Source: Adiantum capillus-veneris (taxonomy: Eukaryota > Streptophyta > Polypodiopsida > Polypodiales > Pteridaceae). Taken from it: a stretch of DNA of 64,000 bases. Positions 24,572 through 33,927 of this stretch are shown piece after piece (positions within the stretch are counted from its first letter, which is position 1; every line of letters starts with the position of its first letter). The position numbers and the translations under genes were made by a program. The DNA lies in NCBI GenBank assembly GCA_014529385.2, contig CM043969.1, forward strand, positions 75,686,676-75,750,675, in the 5' to 3' direction. Under the pieces are notes generated by a model. It did no database searches and was not told the DNA's origin. It saw only the letters and a list, made by a program, of their open reading frames with translations.

Positions 24572-25689
24572 TCTAAATTGATTAAAACTTGATGTGTGTG
24601 TCTAGGAGGGCCTATTAACACCATTGTGGTCAACTAACATAAAAAAAAATGGTAAAACTGACCAAGTACTAGTCTATCGCGATAGACTTGAATTTACAAT
24701 TAGACAAGTGAAATTTTGACTTTGGCTTCATGAGGGGTGCTAACAAGGAATATTAACCACCATTATCAAATCAAAGTGCAAGAGGGATCTTTTTTGGTCA
24801 AATAACTTAGTCTATCGCGATAGACTTGCTACACCAATAATTGGGGGAAAGACTTTTCAAAATTTTAACAAAATAGACTTGGGGAAGCACAGGAAGGCAG
24901 TACACCAAATTTGGTGACAGGATGGACTCATATGGCAAGCTGAGAAAGACATGTTGACAACTCAGAGTCAGAACAGGAAATCTCAAGGGCAGACAGGTAA
25001 AATTCACATGTGAGGGGTCAAGAAACCTTACATCAGCTGGGAGAAGGCAGACATATGATCACAGAGCCAAAAAATGACAAATTGACACTAAGTACCAGTC
25101 TATCACGATAGACTAAGCAGAGGGATACTGGACCATCTTATCAAAATTGTGAATTAACAGTTGTCTTCAACATGATGCAAGAGGACCACCCACTAAGTTT
25201 GAGCCCAAAACAACACAAAATGAAGATAGACCAGCATCTCTGTGGAAGGAATTTGGAAAAAAGGGAGTTGATCCAAAAAGGGGTCGCTTGACATTAATTT
25301 GAGGTGAAAATGGGATCAGATCATGTGTAAGGTATGGGAAACCAATTGGTGATGGCATAACTGCAAAATAGGTCCCTGATTATATAAAAAAAAAGTCTAG
25401 TCTATCGCGATAGACATAGAAAAAGTTGCAAATGAACAGATTTTGAGCTTGGGCTTATAGAGTGACCTTACATGCCTTGTGAACATACACCACACAAAAT
25501 TTCAAGGCATTTGGACTTGTCCACCTTCACCAACAACACTAATTTGAAGCCGTCAAAGTCGCACAATGGAAGAACTTGTCTATCTGCTAACATTTTTTAC
25601 CTTAACTAATCTGGGAACTAAGAAGGCTCATCTAGATGCATGATTAAGTGGTAATCAATTTAGAAGAGTAGTACTATGTTTGTGCATTA
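24572..25689 (+). repeat. Tandem repeats with GTCTATCGCGATAGAC palindromes after pol
   Basis: The 16-bp palindrome occurs at 24672-24687, 24810-24825, 25098-25113 (one central change, TATCACGATA) and 25400-25415, with spacings of 138, 288 and 302 bp. The surrounding units are diverged relatives of those in the leader. For example, AAGGCATTT lies about 95-100 bp after a palindrome in both places (about 12620 and 25500). No coding sequence is seen. Confidence 0.85.
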
Positions 25690-25710
25690 ACTGTTAATTG
25701 TGAAAACAGG
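25690..25710 (+). promoter_or_regulatory. Candidate 3' splice site before the extra ORF
   Basis: GAAAACAG ends at 25709, six bases before the ATG at 25715, and TTAAC at about 25687-25691 could serve as a branch site. The pyrimidine tract is weak. The support comes mainly from its position and from the conserved donor before gag. Confidence 0.35.
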
Positions 25711-25714
25711 ATCC

Positions 25715-28700
25715 ATGGATGCTTCTCTGGGAAAAAGAAAAGGCAAGAACCTGGCAACGGAAGGTGCAGTACCCTATGCACTTCTACCCAATTCCCTAAA
25801 GCCAGCAGCCACCTGGATACCTGCAGATGTGCAACAGGCAGTAGCCTTTCAGATCTATCAAGGTTCATATGTGGATGACAAAAGAAACTTGGTGGATACA
25901 GTGATGATCCCCAAGGAGGCAGAGAATTACTTGAAAAGATCACCGCAAAGGTCATGGCTCAAAAAAGTTGGCTTGTGGAACTTTGTATCACTACCACTAG
26001 TACGGATAGATTTCAAGAGGGTACAACACCTAATTGAGACTATCCAAGAAGATGGAACTTGCAGAGTGACATGCATGGATAATGAAGTGATGGAGATCCA
26101 GATCACCAAAGAGATCATCAAAGAGGCATTGAAATTGTCAGATCAAGGAGCAAACATGAGAGAAAGAAGGAAAAACCTCATAGTCTACTTGCAAAAGTCT
26201 AAACTACCTTCTTTCGAACTCATAGCAAACCCGGAAGTAAGAGAACTGACACAGATCTACAGTCAGTGTTTGTTGAGCTATAGCAAACGACCGCCAAGAT
26301 ACACTACACCACACGGGAGCATCTCAACCACACTGACATGGGCTATGGGAATGATCAATGAGTTCTATATAGATCACGCGTCATATCTGTTTGAAGAAAT
26401 GACAAAGCTAAGGCAGGACATAACAAATTACATTGCAGGAGGAGAAGTCCTGACCAGAGTAATATACCAAGCCATAGGCGCGACAGATCAGTTTCCACCT
26501 GCCCCTCATCAGAACGACTGGCTGGTATTAAGAGAGAATATCGAAGACAGATCACAAAGGAAAGTACCTGCCTCTATTAACACCATTGGAGGACGCAGGC
26601 TGGAAAGAGTAACAAGAAGTACACAAGAAAAGATGGAAGAGGAAAGAAGAACAGAAGAGGAAGATGCCCGACTAAAAAAGCGGAAAGCGGAAATGGAAAA
26701 CAACACCAGGTTGCAGAAGATAGCAAAAATGGAAAGGATGCTAGAAGGATTTTCTCTAGAGAGATCTCTACGAGGCGATGTAGGTGCCACTTGGAAACCT
26801 TCTAGTAGCACTTACACAATGAGAATGAAGAATAGAAACAACCCAGCTTTCGAGTTGGACTGGTTCGAGAGGTACATCCAAGAAAGAAATGCTAGGGACG
26901 AACCAGAATTGCTACTAGAAGAGGAGGATCTCCAAACTTGGAGAGATCAGTTGAGGCCAACTTCACGAGATCAGGAAACACCACCGCCATCTCCAAGGCC
27001 AGATGCAAGTGAGAGGCAATCTAGCCCACCTGCTGACTCTACTTCGCATTCAGAAAGCTCACATAGTGATGAGAGAGTTCATACACCTCCCAATGAAGAA
27101 GAAGAAGAAGAAGAAGAAGAAGAAGAAAGAACGGATGGTCACGCGAACACTGGAACCATATCACAAAGTGATAAAGGCAAGCAAAAGGTGGTGGATCAGA
27201 CAAAAGATAAAGCTTCCTCCTCTGAAGAAATTGAGCTGGAAGCTACTATAGATGAAGATTTGCAGTCAATGGCGACAATACTAAACCAAACAAGACTGCA
27301 CAGTCAATGGCTAGCTGATCAGAACAGGTCCAACAAAATGAGGATACAACAAACCCATGGAGAAGTTCAAAGACTACAGGAGCAAAGGGAGGACACTCTA
27401 AAGCTGATCAGCATCAGAGATGCTGAGATCTTGGGGGTCAAAAGCACAGTGAATCTCCTCAAAGACAATTTACAGGAGTCTGAAGACTTCAATGGCATAT
27501 GTGAAGATACAATCAACGTATTCCTTGAAGATGTCAGTGACAGAGATGAACACATAAATAAGTTGGAAAAAGAAAAGCAAGATGCGCTTGAGACAGTCAA
27601 AAGTTTGCAATTCGTCATCGATGACTTACAAATTGAAATCAAAGATTTGAGAGCAGTAATAGATATACAAGCAAGGGAAATTGAACGATCTAGGAAGCAA
27701 AAAACGCCGCTACCAACAACACCGGTAGTCCACCCAGAAGAAGAAGTGGCTGCACTGAAGAGGGAGCTGGAGTTGGAAAGAAAACAGCGCTTAATGATAG
27801 CCGAAAGTGCGCTTAGAGCAGAGGATCAACTACAAAGGCAAATTTCCGACTTACAAAGTGAACAACAACAAGGACCAGCTCCTGATAGTGAAATGGAAAG
27901 CATTGTTTCCAAATCACTCAGGGAAGAAAATGAAAACTTGCACATCATGGTAAAACACTTAGAGGAGTCTGCATTTCAAAAAGAAATGGAATTTCCAGCT
28001 CTACAAATCAATAGTAGAACAATGGCTGCGCAAATTGCAAGTCTACAAACTGCAAGGCAACACTAAGGACAGGTACGAGTGCACCTGGAGCAAGCAACAA
28101 CGAATTTGGATGGACTCGCTGAAGTAAATGGGGGTCAAGATGAGTACGAGGAAGAATCAGATGAACAGGAGGACCCAGATACACAAACTGATCAAACTGG
28201 CTCCAAAGACCAAGAAATAGAAGAAGATTCAGTCACGAGATTGGAAGAGCAGAGATTGGTCGAGTAGATGGAAAAACAATCAGAGATGATATGGTACAAG
28301 GCAATGCAACTAGAAAAGGAGTTGCTACAAGGGCTCTCCAGATCAGGCAAAACAGTAGCAGAGCTACGAAAGGAATGGAATGCCCCTATGTTACCATATG
28401 CTCTACTGAAATTTGAAACTCTAACACATCAACGGCAGCTCGAAAAAGAAGCACAAGTGCCAGTGTTTGAAGGAGAAGTACAGGATCGAGAACATCAAAA
28501 CAGAATAGTAGACAGTCAGCCAAAGTGGAGGCGTCAATGGCTCTTGGATCATCCTAATAACCTGATCCACTTAGTCAAGGCACCGTCTGAGCTGAGGAAT
28601 GATAGAACTTTTTGCCCAACTCCGCGAACATACACCTACAGCCAACATAAAGCACATAAAGCACTACAGAGCAGAAATCCGACATGGCTAAATTATCCAG

Positions 28701-29059
28701 TATTGCCAGGGCCAGCAGACGGAGAGAGAATATCCGGTTCTTACATGGTGAAAACCCTTCAGGGCGCCATCGCAGAATTCAGAGGCTCTCTTGACCTATC
28801 CTGCAAGATGCTATGTAAAATAGCTCGAACCTTTTTGGCCTGTCTCATAGTCTTCTCAGAAAGCTGGACGTCAGAGTATAGGAATACCGAAAGAAGCATC
28901 TCAGAGTTGTCATACGATCTAAGTGGACCACCTATAGAGCCAGTATTGTATGCCTATTTCAGACGGCTAATGTTTCTGCCAAGCTACCATCTACAAACCT
29001 TCGAAGAAGCATTTTACACACGCTTCTTCATGTACAAGTCAAAAAATTTTGGCCCATAA
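25715..29059 (+). pseudogene. Extra coiled-coil ORF (about 1,115 codons) between pol and 3' LTR
   Basis: The ATG at 25715 (MDASLGKRKG) starts a single reading frame to 29059, broken only by TAA at 28064 and TAG at 28265. Residues 1-280 are a globular, mostly helical region (PYALLPNSLKPAATW). About 300-430 is charged, about 450-480 holds a run of Glu encoded by (GAA)n near 27095-27128, and about 520-780 is heptad-rich coiled coil. The last 260 residues are another globular domain (LNYPVLPGPADGE, YDLSGPPIEP, LMFLPSYHLQTFEEAFYTRF). A diverged copy of that C-terminal domain lies at 49708-50740. I see no signal peptide or clear membrane span, so an envelope role is not supported. Function is unknown. 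Confidence 0.8.
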
Positions 29060-29166
29060 ATGGCAAGTGAGTTTATGCGATATGATGCGTTTCTACATCA
29101 AATCAACCAAGAAAGACGACAACAACAATGAAGACAAAGACGATCATGTCATGGTAGACATGAATT

Positions 29167-29179
29167 AGGAGGGGGGGAG
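29167..29179 (+). other. 3' polypurine tract of element B
   Basis: AGGAGGGGGGGAG directly precedes the 3' LTR, which begins TGTTGG at 29180. It would prime plus-strand DNA synthesis. Confidence 0.95.
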
Positions 29180-29453
29180 TGTTGGAGCCCCATTGGTCCA
29201 ACTGTTGTAATGAGCCCATCTTGTAAAGCATATCAAATTCCCATTTTATGTCAAAGACGTCTTATCATTTTGATCCATTCGTCTGGGTTATGTAAAGATT
29301 AATCAGTTAGTCAGGACTCAGATTTGTTCCCACTTTGTAATAAGGAGTAAGAGAACCCCATGTACATTTTTGAGCTAAGGTGACTAAAGTATTAAAGTCA
29401 CCTTAGAACCATTTTTGGATAACATTTGAATATTAATTCTGTGTCGTACGAGT

Positions 29454-29504
<51 letters not shown>

Positions 29505-30125
29505 TGAGTGTGTCTTATCCTCTTCACTACGCGCTTCTTCCTCACCGGATTCACGACGTGACCACACCATCGCGGTAGTCTCTCCGAGAGCTACGCGCCC
29601 ACGCCACGCATTCACCTTTTCGAGCTGATCGCGATCGATCCTTCCTCGAGCTTGTTTTGCTTGTAAGTAGCACAAACAGTGTCTGTTTTCAATAATCAAG
29701 TGCTTTATGGAATGAGAAAGAGATTAGCTACACATAGATACTCATAAACTTAAGTTTTCCCCACTTTTGGATTATGACCTGTTAGTCTATCGCGACTGTA
29801 TTCGAGATAACTAGGGTTCAAATCTGGTGAGATTAGACTTATAGAAAAGTATATCTTAGTGAGAGGATGGTGCCTAGTAAGTTTGATGCGATTCCAAGTT
29901 CATTGGAAGTGTAAACGGTGTTGTGAGCGTTTACGGATAGAGTGGGTTGCATTCTACCAGGGTTAATGATTGATGCATCATAAAAGTGCGTATGTGTAGA
30001 TTGGTCTCAGCTTGACAAGCTAACGAGATTGCCTATGTGCACCTTAGTCATGTCATCGGATGATAAGTATGTTGTCTGTGTCGTGCTCGTGAGTATGAAC
30101 AGGGGAGTAGTTTTACCCTAAAACA
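29180..30125 (+). repeat. 3' LTR of element B
   Basis: This 946-bp copy of the 5' LTR has about 3% differences by hand count. It contains the same promoter foldback (29375-29406), a GA tract at 29455-29502, GATCGCGATC at 29627-29636 and GTCTATCGCGA at 29785-29795. The last is the left arm plus core of the leader palindrome. Confidence 0.95.
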
Positions 30126-30130
30126 AGGGT
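30126..30130. repeat. Target-site duplication AGGGT (right)
   Basis: This is an exact copy of 10511-10515 and follows the CA end of the 3' LTR. It proves that both LTRs belong to one insertion. Confidence 0.95.
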
Positions 30131-32931
30131 GAAAGTTTTTTCTGTGCCTGCGTCTCCAATCAGGAAAATATGGATTGGTTCTGCAGGAAATATACGTTTT
30201 TTCAGCATAATATCATTGAATATTAGCCTTTGTTGTGTGTTAAGTAGTAGAATGCTCTTGTAATACATATCGTTTGGCTGAACCAATATTTTTATGGTTG
30301 GTATAGTGTGTGTATGCAGCTGGTGGTGTTGGATATTTAGGTCTTGTGCGATGTCAACACGAATATGGGAGGAAATATTAGATAGTGTTGTAGATGTCAA
30401 AGGTGAATTGGTGGCTAGTGAGTTGGTGTTAAGGTTGTCTTTTAGTAATGTGGTTTTGTTATATTTGGATTCATTTGTATCAATGGTAGGTTTATTTTGA
30501 TTGTATACATCTTTCCACGTGAGTCCATTTGTTAGATGTTGATTTTCATTATTTATTCATGGTAGAAATAGAAGACATTGTTCTCTATAATAATTATCTG
30601 GATTCTTTGCGGCATTATATTTGACATATCGTATAATCTTTGGTTTGGTACGTTTTTTGTATGTGTTGCTTGTTGTATTGTATGTGGAGGCAAATTCTGC
30701 CAATGATATGGCATTGAGCTGGGTAGGACGTGTACAATATTTGTCTATGCTTGTCTCGTAAAAGATTTCTGTGCTAGTCGGGTCTATGTTTTGTAGGAGG
30801 TGTTTTCGCTTGAGAAGCATTGTTCTCTCGTGGGGAGGATTTGTGTTTATGAACATAATTTCTCGAGTTGCGCTGTAGAGAGGTAGAGAACGTGTAACAT
30901 ATACTGCTTGTTGTGAGCTTATTTGCTGTGTGTTTAGTATTGTGTTTCCTATTTTTCGAAGTCTATCGAATGTAGTTGCATTGTTTTCAATGCAAGAGTC
31001 AAATTGTTCTTTGATTGCTTTGATGAGTGTGTTATCAAAATTTGTTATATATGAGGTGCAATAGGTAGCTGCTCCGTGTGCATTTAAAATGTATTGTATA
31101 TCTGAATTCGCATCCCATAGCTTTGAAATGGTTGGATTGAAGTTATTTGTGTAAATATCTTTGATATTTCTTTTCAACAAAAGTGTTGGGCATGAGATTG
31201 TGGATGATATAGCTTCGGTGTAATTGTCAAATCGAAGGTCCATAGATAGGAGCCACTGTTCAAATGTAATATTTGCTTTATAATCTAGTAGTTGTACATT
31301 ATCTTTGATTTGTTTGTGTTTTTTTTTTGTATTGGATATTGTTATGTGGAGAACGCCAGGGTTCTAAAATCATAGTAAAAGGCATCGGGTAGCGAGGAAA
31401 GTCAAAGCGGCATCCCTTGCGTTTTTTGAAGCAAGTCTTCCTATGATTGTGTGTTTGAATTTCTTGTAAATCTACAGGAAGGAGCATGGATTCAGTTGTT
31501 ATGTAGTTATCAATGAAATCCACAACATCTTCGTTGGGATCTTTCCCGTAGATAGGAGCATTTTCTATCCATAGGAGCCCATGATCATGCTGGCTATCTC
31601 GGCTCTAAAACTCGGTTACAAAAAAGTAATCTTTGAGTTTTCCTAATATGGTTATATCCTTGGCTAGCAATTTCTTCATCCCATTAAATCGGTTCAAGTA
31701 AAAGCGGGTTGTTGTTACAGGGTCGGCTCGGACCAAATCTCGTATGTATGACGCTTCTGTTTGTGTGCTTGTATGTATGATGGGGTTGAGCGTACTAAGT
31801 GCTCTAATCAAGGGCTTCCAACGTTTCTCAGCCACAGAAAATGTGATGAAGAATGTTGGTGGTCCAAGTTGTCTAATCATAGCAAAGGCGTTTTTTTTTA
31901 GTTTCTCTTTGTAGTCAGGTGATGTTCGCAATGCCTCGATATCCAAGTTGGGAAGACAAGACCTTCTCAATGTTAGTATCTCCAACAACCTGTGTGGCCA
32001 CTAGTGTATTGTGGTTTAGCTTGCCTTTACGCATACGAATCCAAAGGGACCCCATGATTTTTTGAGTCATTACTTTGACTGTTTTGAAAAGAAGATTCTC
32101 TAAATTTAGTGAGAACCTTCTATCACTATGCATAAGCTCCCATTGAGCCACGTGTTGATATTTATGCTTAGAAAGTGTATGGTATTTACGGGGCTCACCA
32201 TAGAAAATAGTTGGGAAACTAAGTTCTTCACAGTATTCATCTTTGAAAATACTCAAAGGATTATTTCCCTTGGCAGGAGCTACAAAGAAGATTCTGTCGT
32301 TGTGATCTACCACTTGTTGTGATGACTCAATTCCATGGAGCATGACATTTGTAGCTAGATCATCTTCTTCTGATGGTTGATTGTCATCGGCAAAATCATC
32401 AGGCAAAGGATAATGAAGACTATGGAAATGGCTTACCCACTTGCTGTTCACAGTAATTTTTTCGTTCTTGTATAAAGATGTTTGCAATAGTTGAGTAGTG
32501 GCTTTCATTGTAAGCAATGGTCGAACAACCCCGGAAAGGTAGCAATGATTGTACTGTAGACGATGCTTAATACCCACTAGTATCGAGGATTCATCATGAA
32601 TAAACCTTGGCAATATTTGTTGTGTTTTCCCCAAGGATGCCAAAACATTAACAAAGCTACCTCGCAACCCAAATTGACCATCGTATGTAAGCTCCCTAAT
32701 TTTGTTGAAAGGTAGCCTAGGACTTACAAGTCGGCTTTCTAAATGATTTAGCTTCTCTACTGTTGCCAAGGGGAGGTTAAATCCTATGGAATTCAATTGG
32801 GTGAGCAGTGCACCATGTTCTTGCCTTGTACGGCCGCATGAAGTGCAAACATAGTTTTCGTGTATCTCATTGTTTCTAGACCTCCCAAGTGCCGACCTAC
32901 GCTCTTTTTGAGCTAATTGTGAAAAAAACAT
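30126..32931 (-). pseudogene. Helitron Rep nuclease and N-terminal half of the helicase
   Basis: From 32931 down: an N-terminal region typical of Helitron proteins (LESRLVSPRLPFNKI, GLRGSFVNVLASLGKTQQIL, GVVRPLLTMKATTQLLQTSL), then NNPLSIFKDEYCEELSFPTI and GPPTFFITFS near 31860. The HUH motif region is QHDHGLLWI near 31580. A Cys-His cluster follows (HRKTCFKKRKGCRFDFPRYP, near 31400). The sequence continues with WDANSDIQYILNAHGA, NPPHERTMLLKRKHLL and LNTQQRLIFNDIML to Walker A GDAGTEKTFTL near 30150, where Glu replaces the usual Gly. A frameshift near 31960-31980 and a TAG at 31605-31607, six codons before the HUH motif, disable it. Rep would nick and join single DNA strands in rolling-circle transposition. 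Confidence 0.88.
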
Positions 32932-33166
32932 TAAACGTCCACATTTATAACATCGATATATAGGAACATCGTTCTCTGTTTTATGTACTGTTGTATAGCT
33001 TTTTTTGGTGGGGAGGCTTGTTCAATGTTTATGTTGGAGGGAGCTTTGGGGTGTATTTTTTTTTCAGTTTTTTAATTTTTGATGTTATTGCATCTATTTC
33101 TCGGATGGTTCTATCACCTAAGCAAGAAAATTGTCTCACGATGGAGATAGGGAGTTCATTCGGTTG

Positions 33167-33718
33167 CTAGAGAATCAAAGCTGTCAATGACTCCGTCTCA
33201 TTTTTGTCCCACATACAAGGCTTGTGTTTGTGTGAGGGTCGGTTGTCCCCCAAGTAAAAAAATAGGTAACCACTTCTATCAACAATGATGATTTTGTGCA
33301 ATGTCGTTGGATCGGCTCCACTATTGAATGTTGTGTTTTTGAGTGAAGTTATTGGTACACCGTAAATATAGACATCACATGCAATACTAAATCTAAAGGA
33401 GAACACATGGATAATATCAAGTGCAATACTAATAGATGATGTGTGGCTATTTAATACTTGGGTCAAAATGGAGGAATCATGTCTACTGGAAGCCAAATGC
33501 GCTAGAGAAGGTGTGATCATTGGTGTTTGCTCCAATGAAACTCTCATTGCCTCTATCATGATGTTGGTGATTTTTTGTAATGATGAGCGCGACTTTATTA
33601 TTTTATTGAGCGCGAGGAAAACATTATTATTCCATGGGTGATCAGCAAGGAAAGCACTATCAATATCATTTTGAATGAGTTGTTCAAAAGATTCATTATG
33701 GTTGGTTGAGGAAGCCAT
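33167..33718 (-). CDS. ORF upstream of Helitron Rep, function unknown
   Basis: An open frame of 183 codons from ATG at 33718 (MASSTNHNESFEQL), in the same orientation as Rep and 236 bases upstream of it. The C-terminal part (IACDVYIYGVPITSL, LHKIIIVDRSGYLFFYLG, then His-rich) faintly recalls the end of OTU-type cysteine proteases, which some Helitrons carry. I cannot find a convincing catalytic Cys box. It is most likely the N-terminal end of the Rep-helicase protein, cut off by stops between 33166 and 32932. Confidence 0.45.
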   Translation of the reverse strand: MASSTNHNESFEQLIQNDIDSAFLADHPWNNNVFLALNKIIKSRSSLQKITNIMIEAMRVSLEQTPMITPSLAHLASSRHDSSILTQVLNSHTSSISIALDIIHVFSFRFSIACDVYIYGVPITSLKNTTFNSGADPTTLHKIIIVDRSGYLFFYLGDNRPSHKHKPCMWDKNETESLTALIL

Positions 33719-33786
33719 GTACGTGCAGTTTTTCCTCCCCTTGTGCTATGGGGTGGAAGGAAGATAAGTAAATGAAACACGCACAC

Positions 33787-33788
<2 letters not shown>

Positions 33789-33831
<43 letters not shown>
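33789..33831. repeat. (GA)n microsatellite
   Basis: An uninterrupted GA run between the RPA-like gene and the Rep N-terminal ORF of the Helitron. Confidence 0.95.
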
Positions 33832-33834
<3 letters not shown>

Positions 33835-33927
33835 GAATTTACAAGATGAGCAATGGATGAAAGCAGTATAATACAAAGGGTGTTTTTCGACGTGGAGGTG
33901 ATGGAGCTTCAATGTTGTAGAGGAGCA

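Larger units (their letters stand above)
10516..30125 (+). mobile_element. Complete Ty3/gypsy retrotransposon B (19.6 kb)
   Basis: It is bounded by LTRs at 10516-11458 and 29180-30125 (both TG...CA), with an AGGGT target duplication, a primer site at 11460-11477 and a polypurine tract at 29167-29179. The internal order is leader repeats, gag, protease 1, RT, RNase H, double-H2C2 integrase, protease 2, spacer with palindrome repeats, and a long coiled-coil ORF. By hand I count roughly 27 substitutions plus a few indels over about 900 aligned LTR bases (about 3%), so the insertion is fairly young. Even so, gag-pol has many stops and frameshifts. Its size and the ORF after pol recall Tat/Ogre- and Athila-like elements, but the domain set is different. 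Confidence 0.95.

Noticed and set aside
25700-25714. Start of the extra ORF at 25700
   Set aside because: The codon there is GTG and overlaps the candidate splice acceptor. The first ATG in frame is at 25715.
25715-29059. Envelope protein
   Set aside because: Position after pol is typical, but I see no signal peptide, membrane segment or glycoprotein features; coiled coil dominates.
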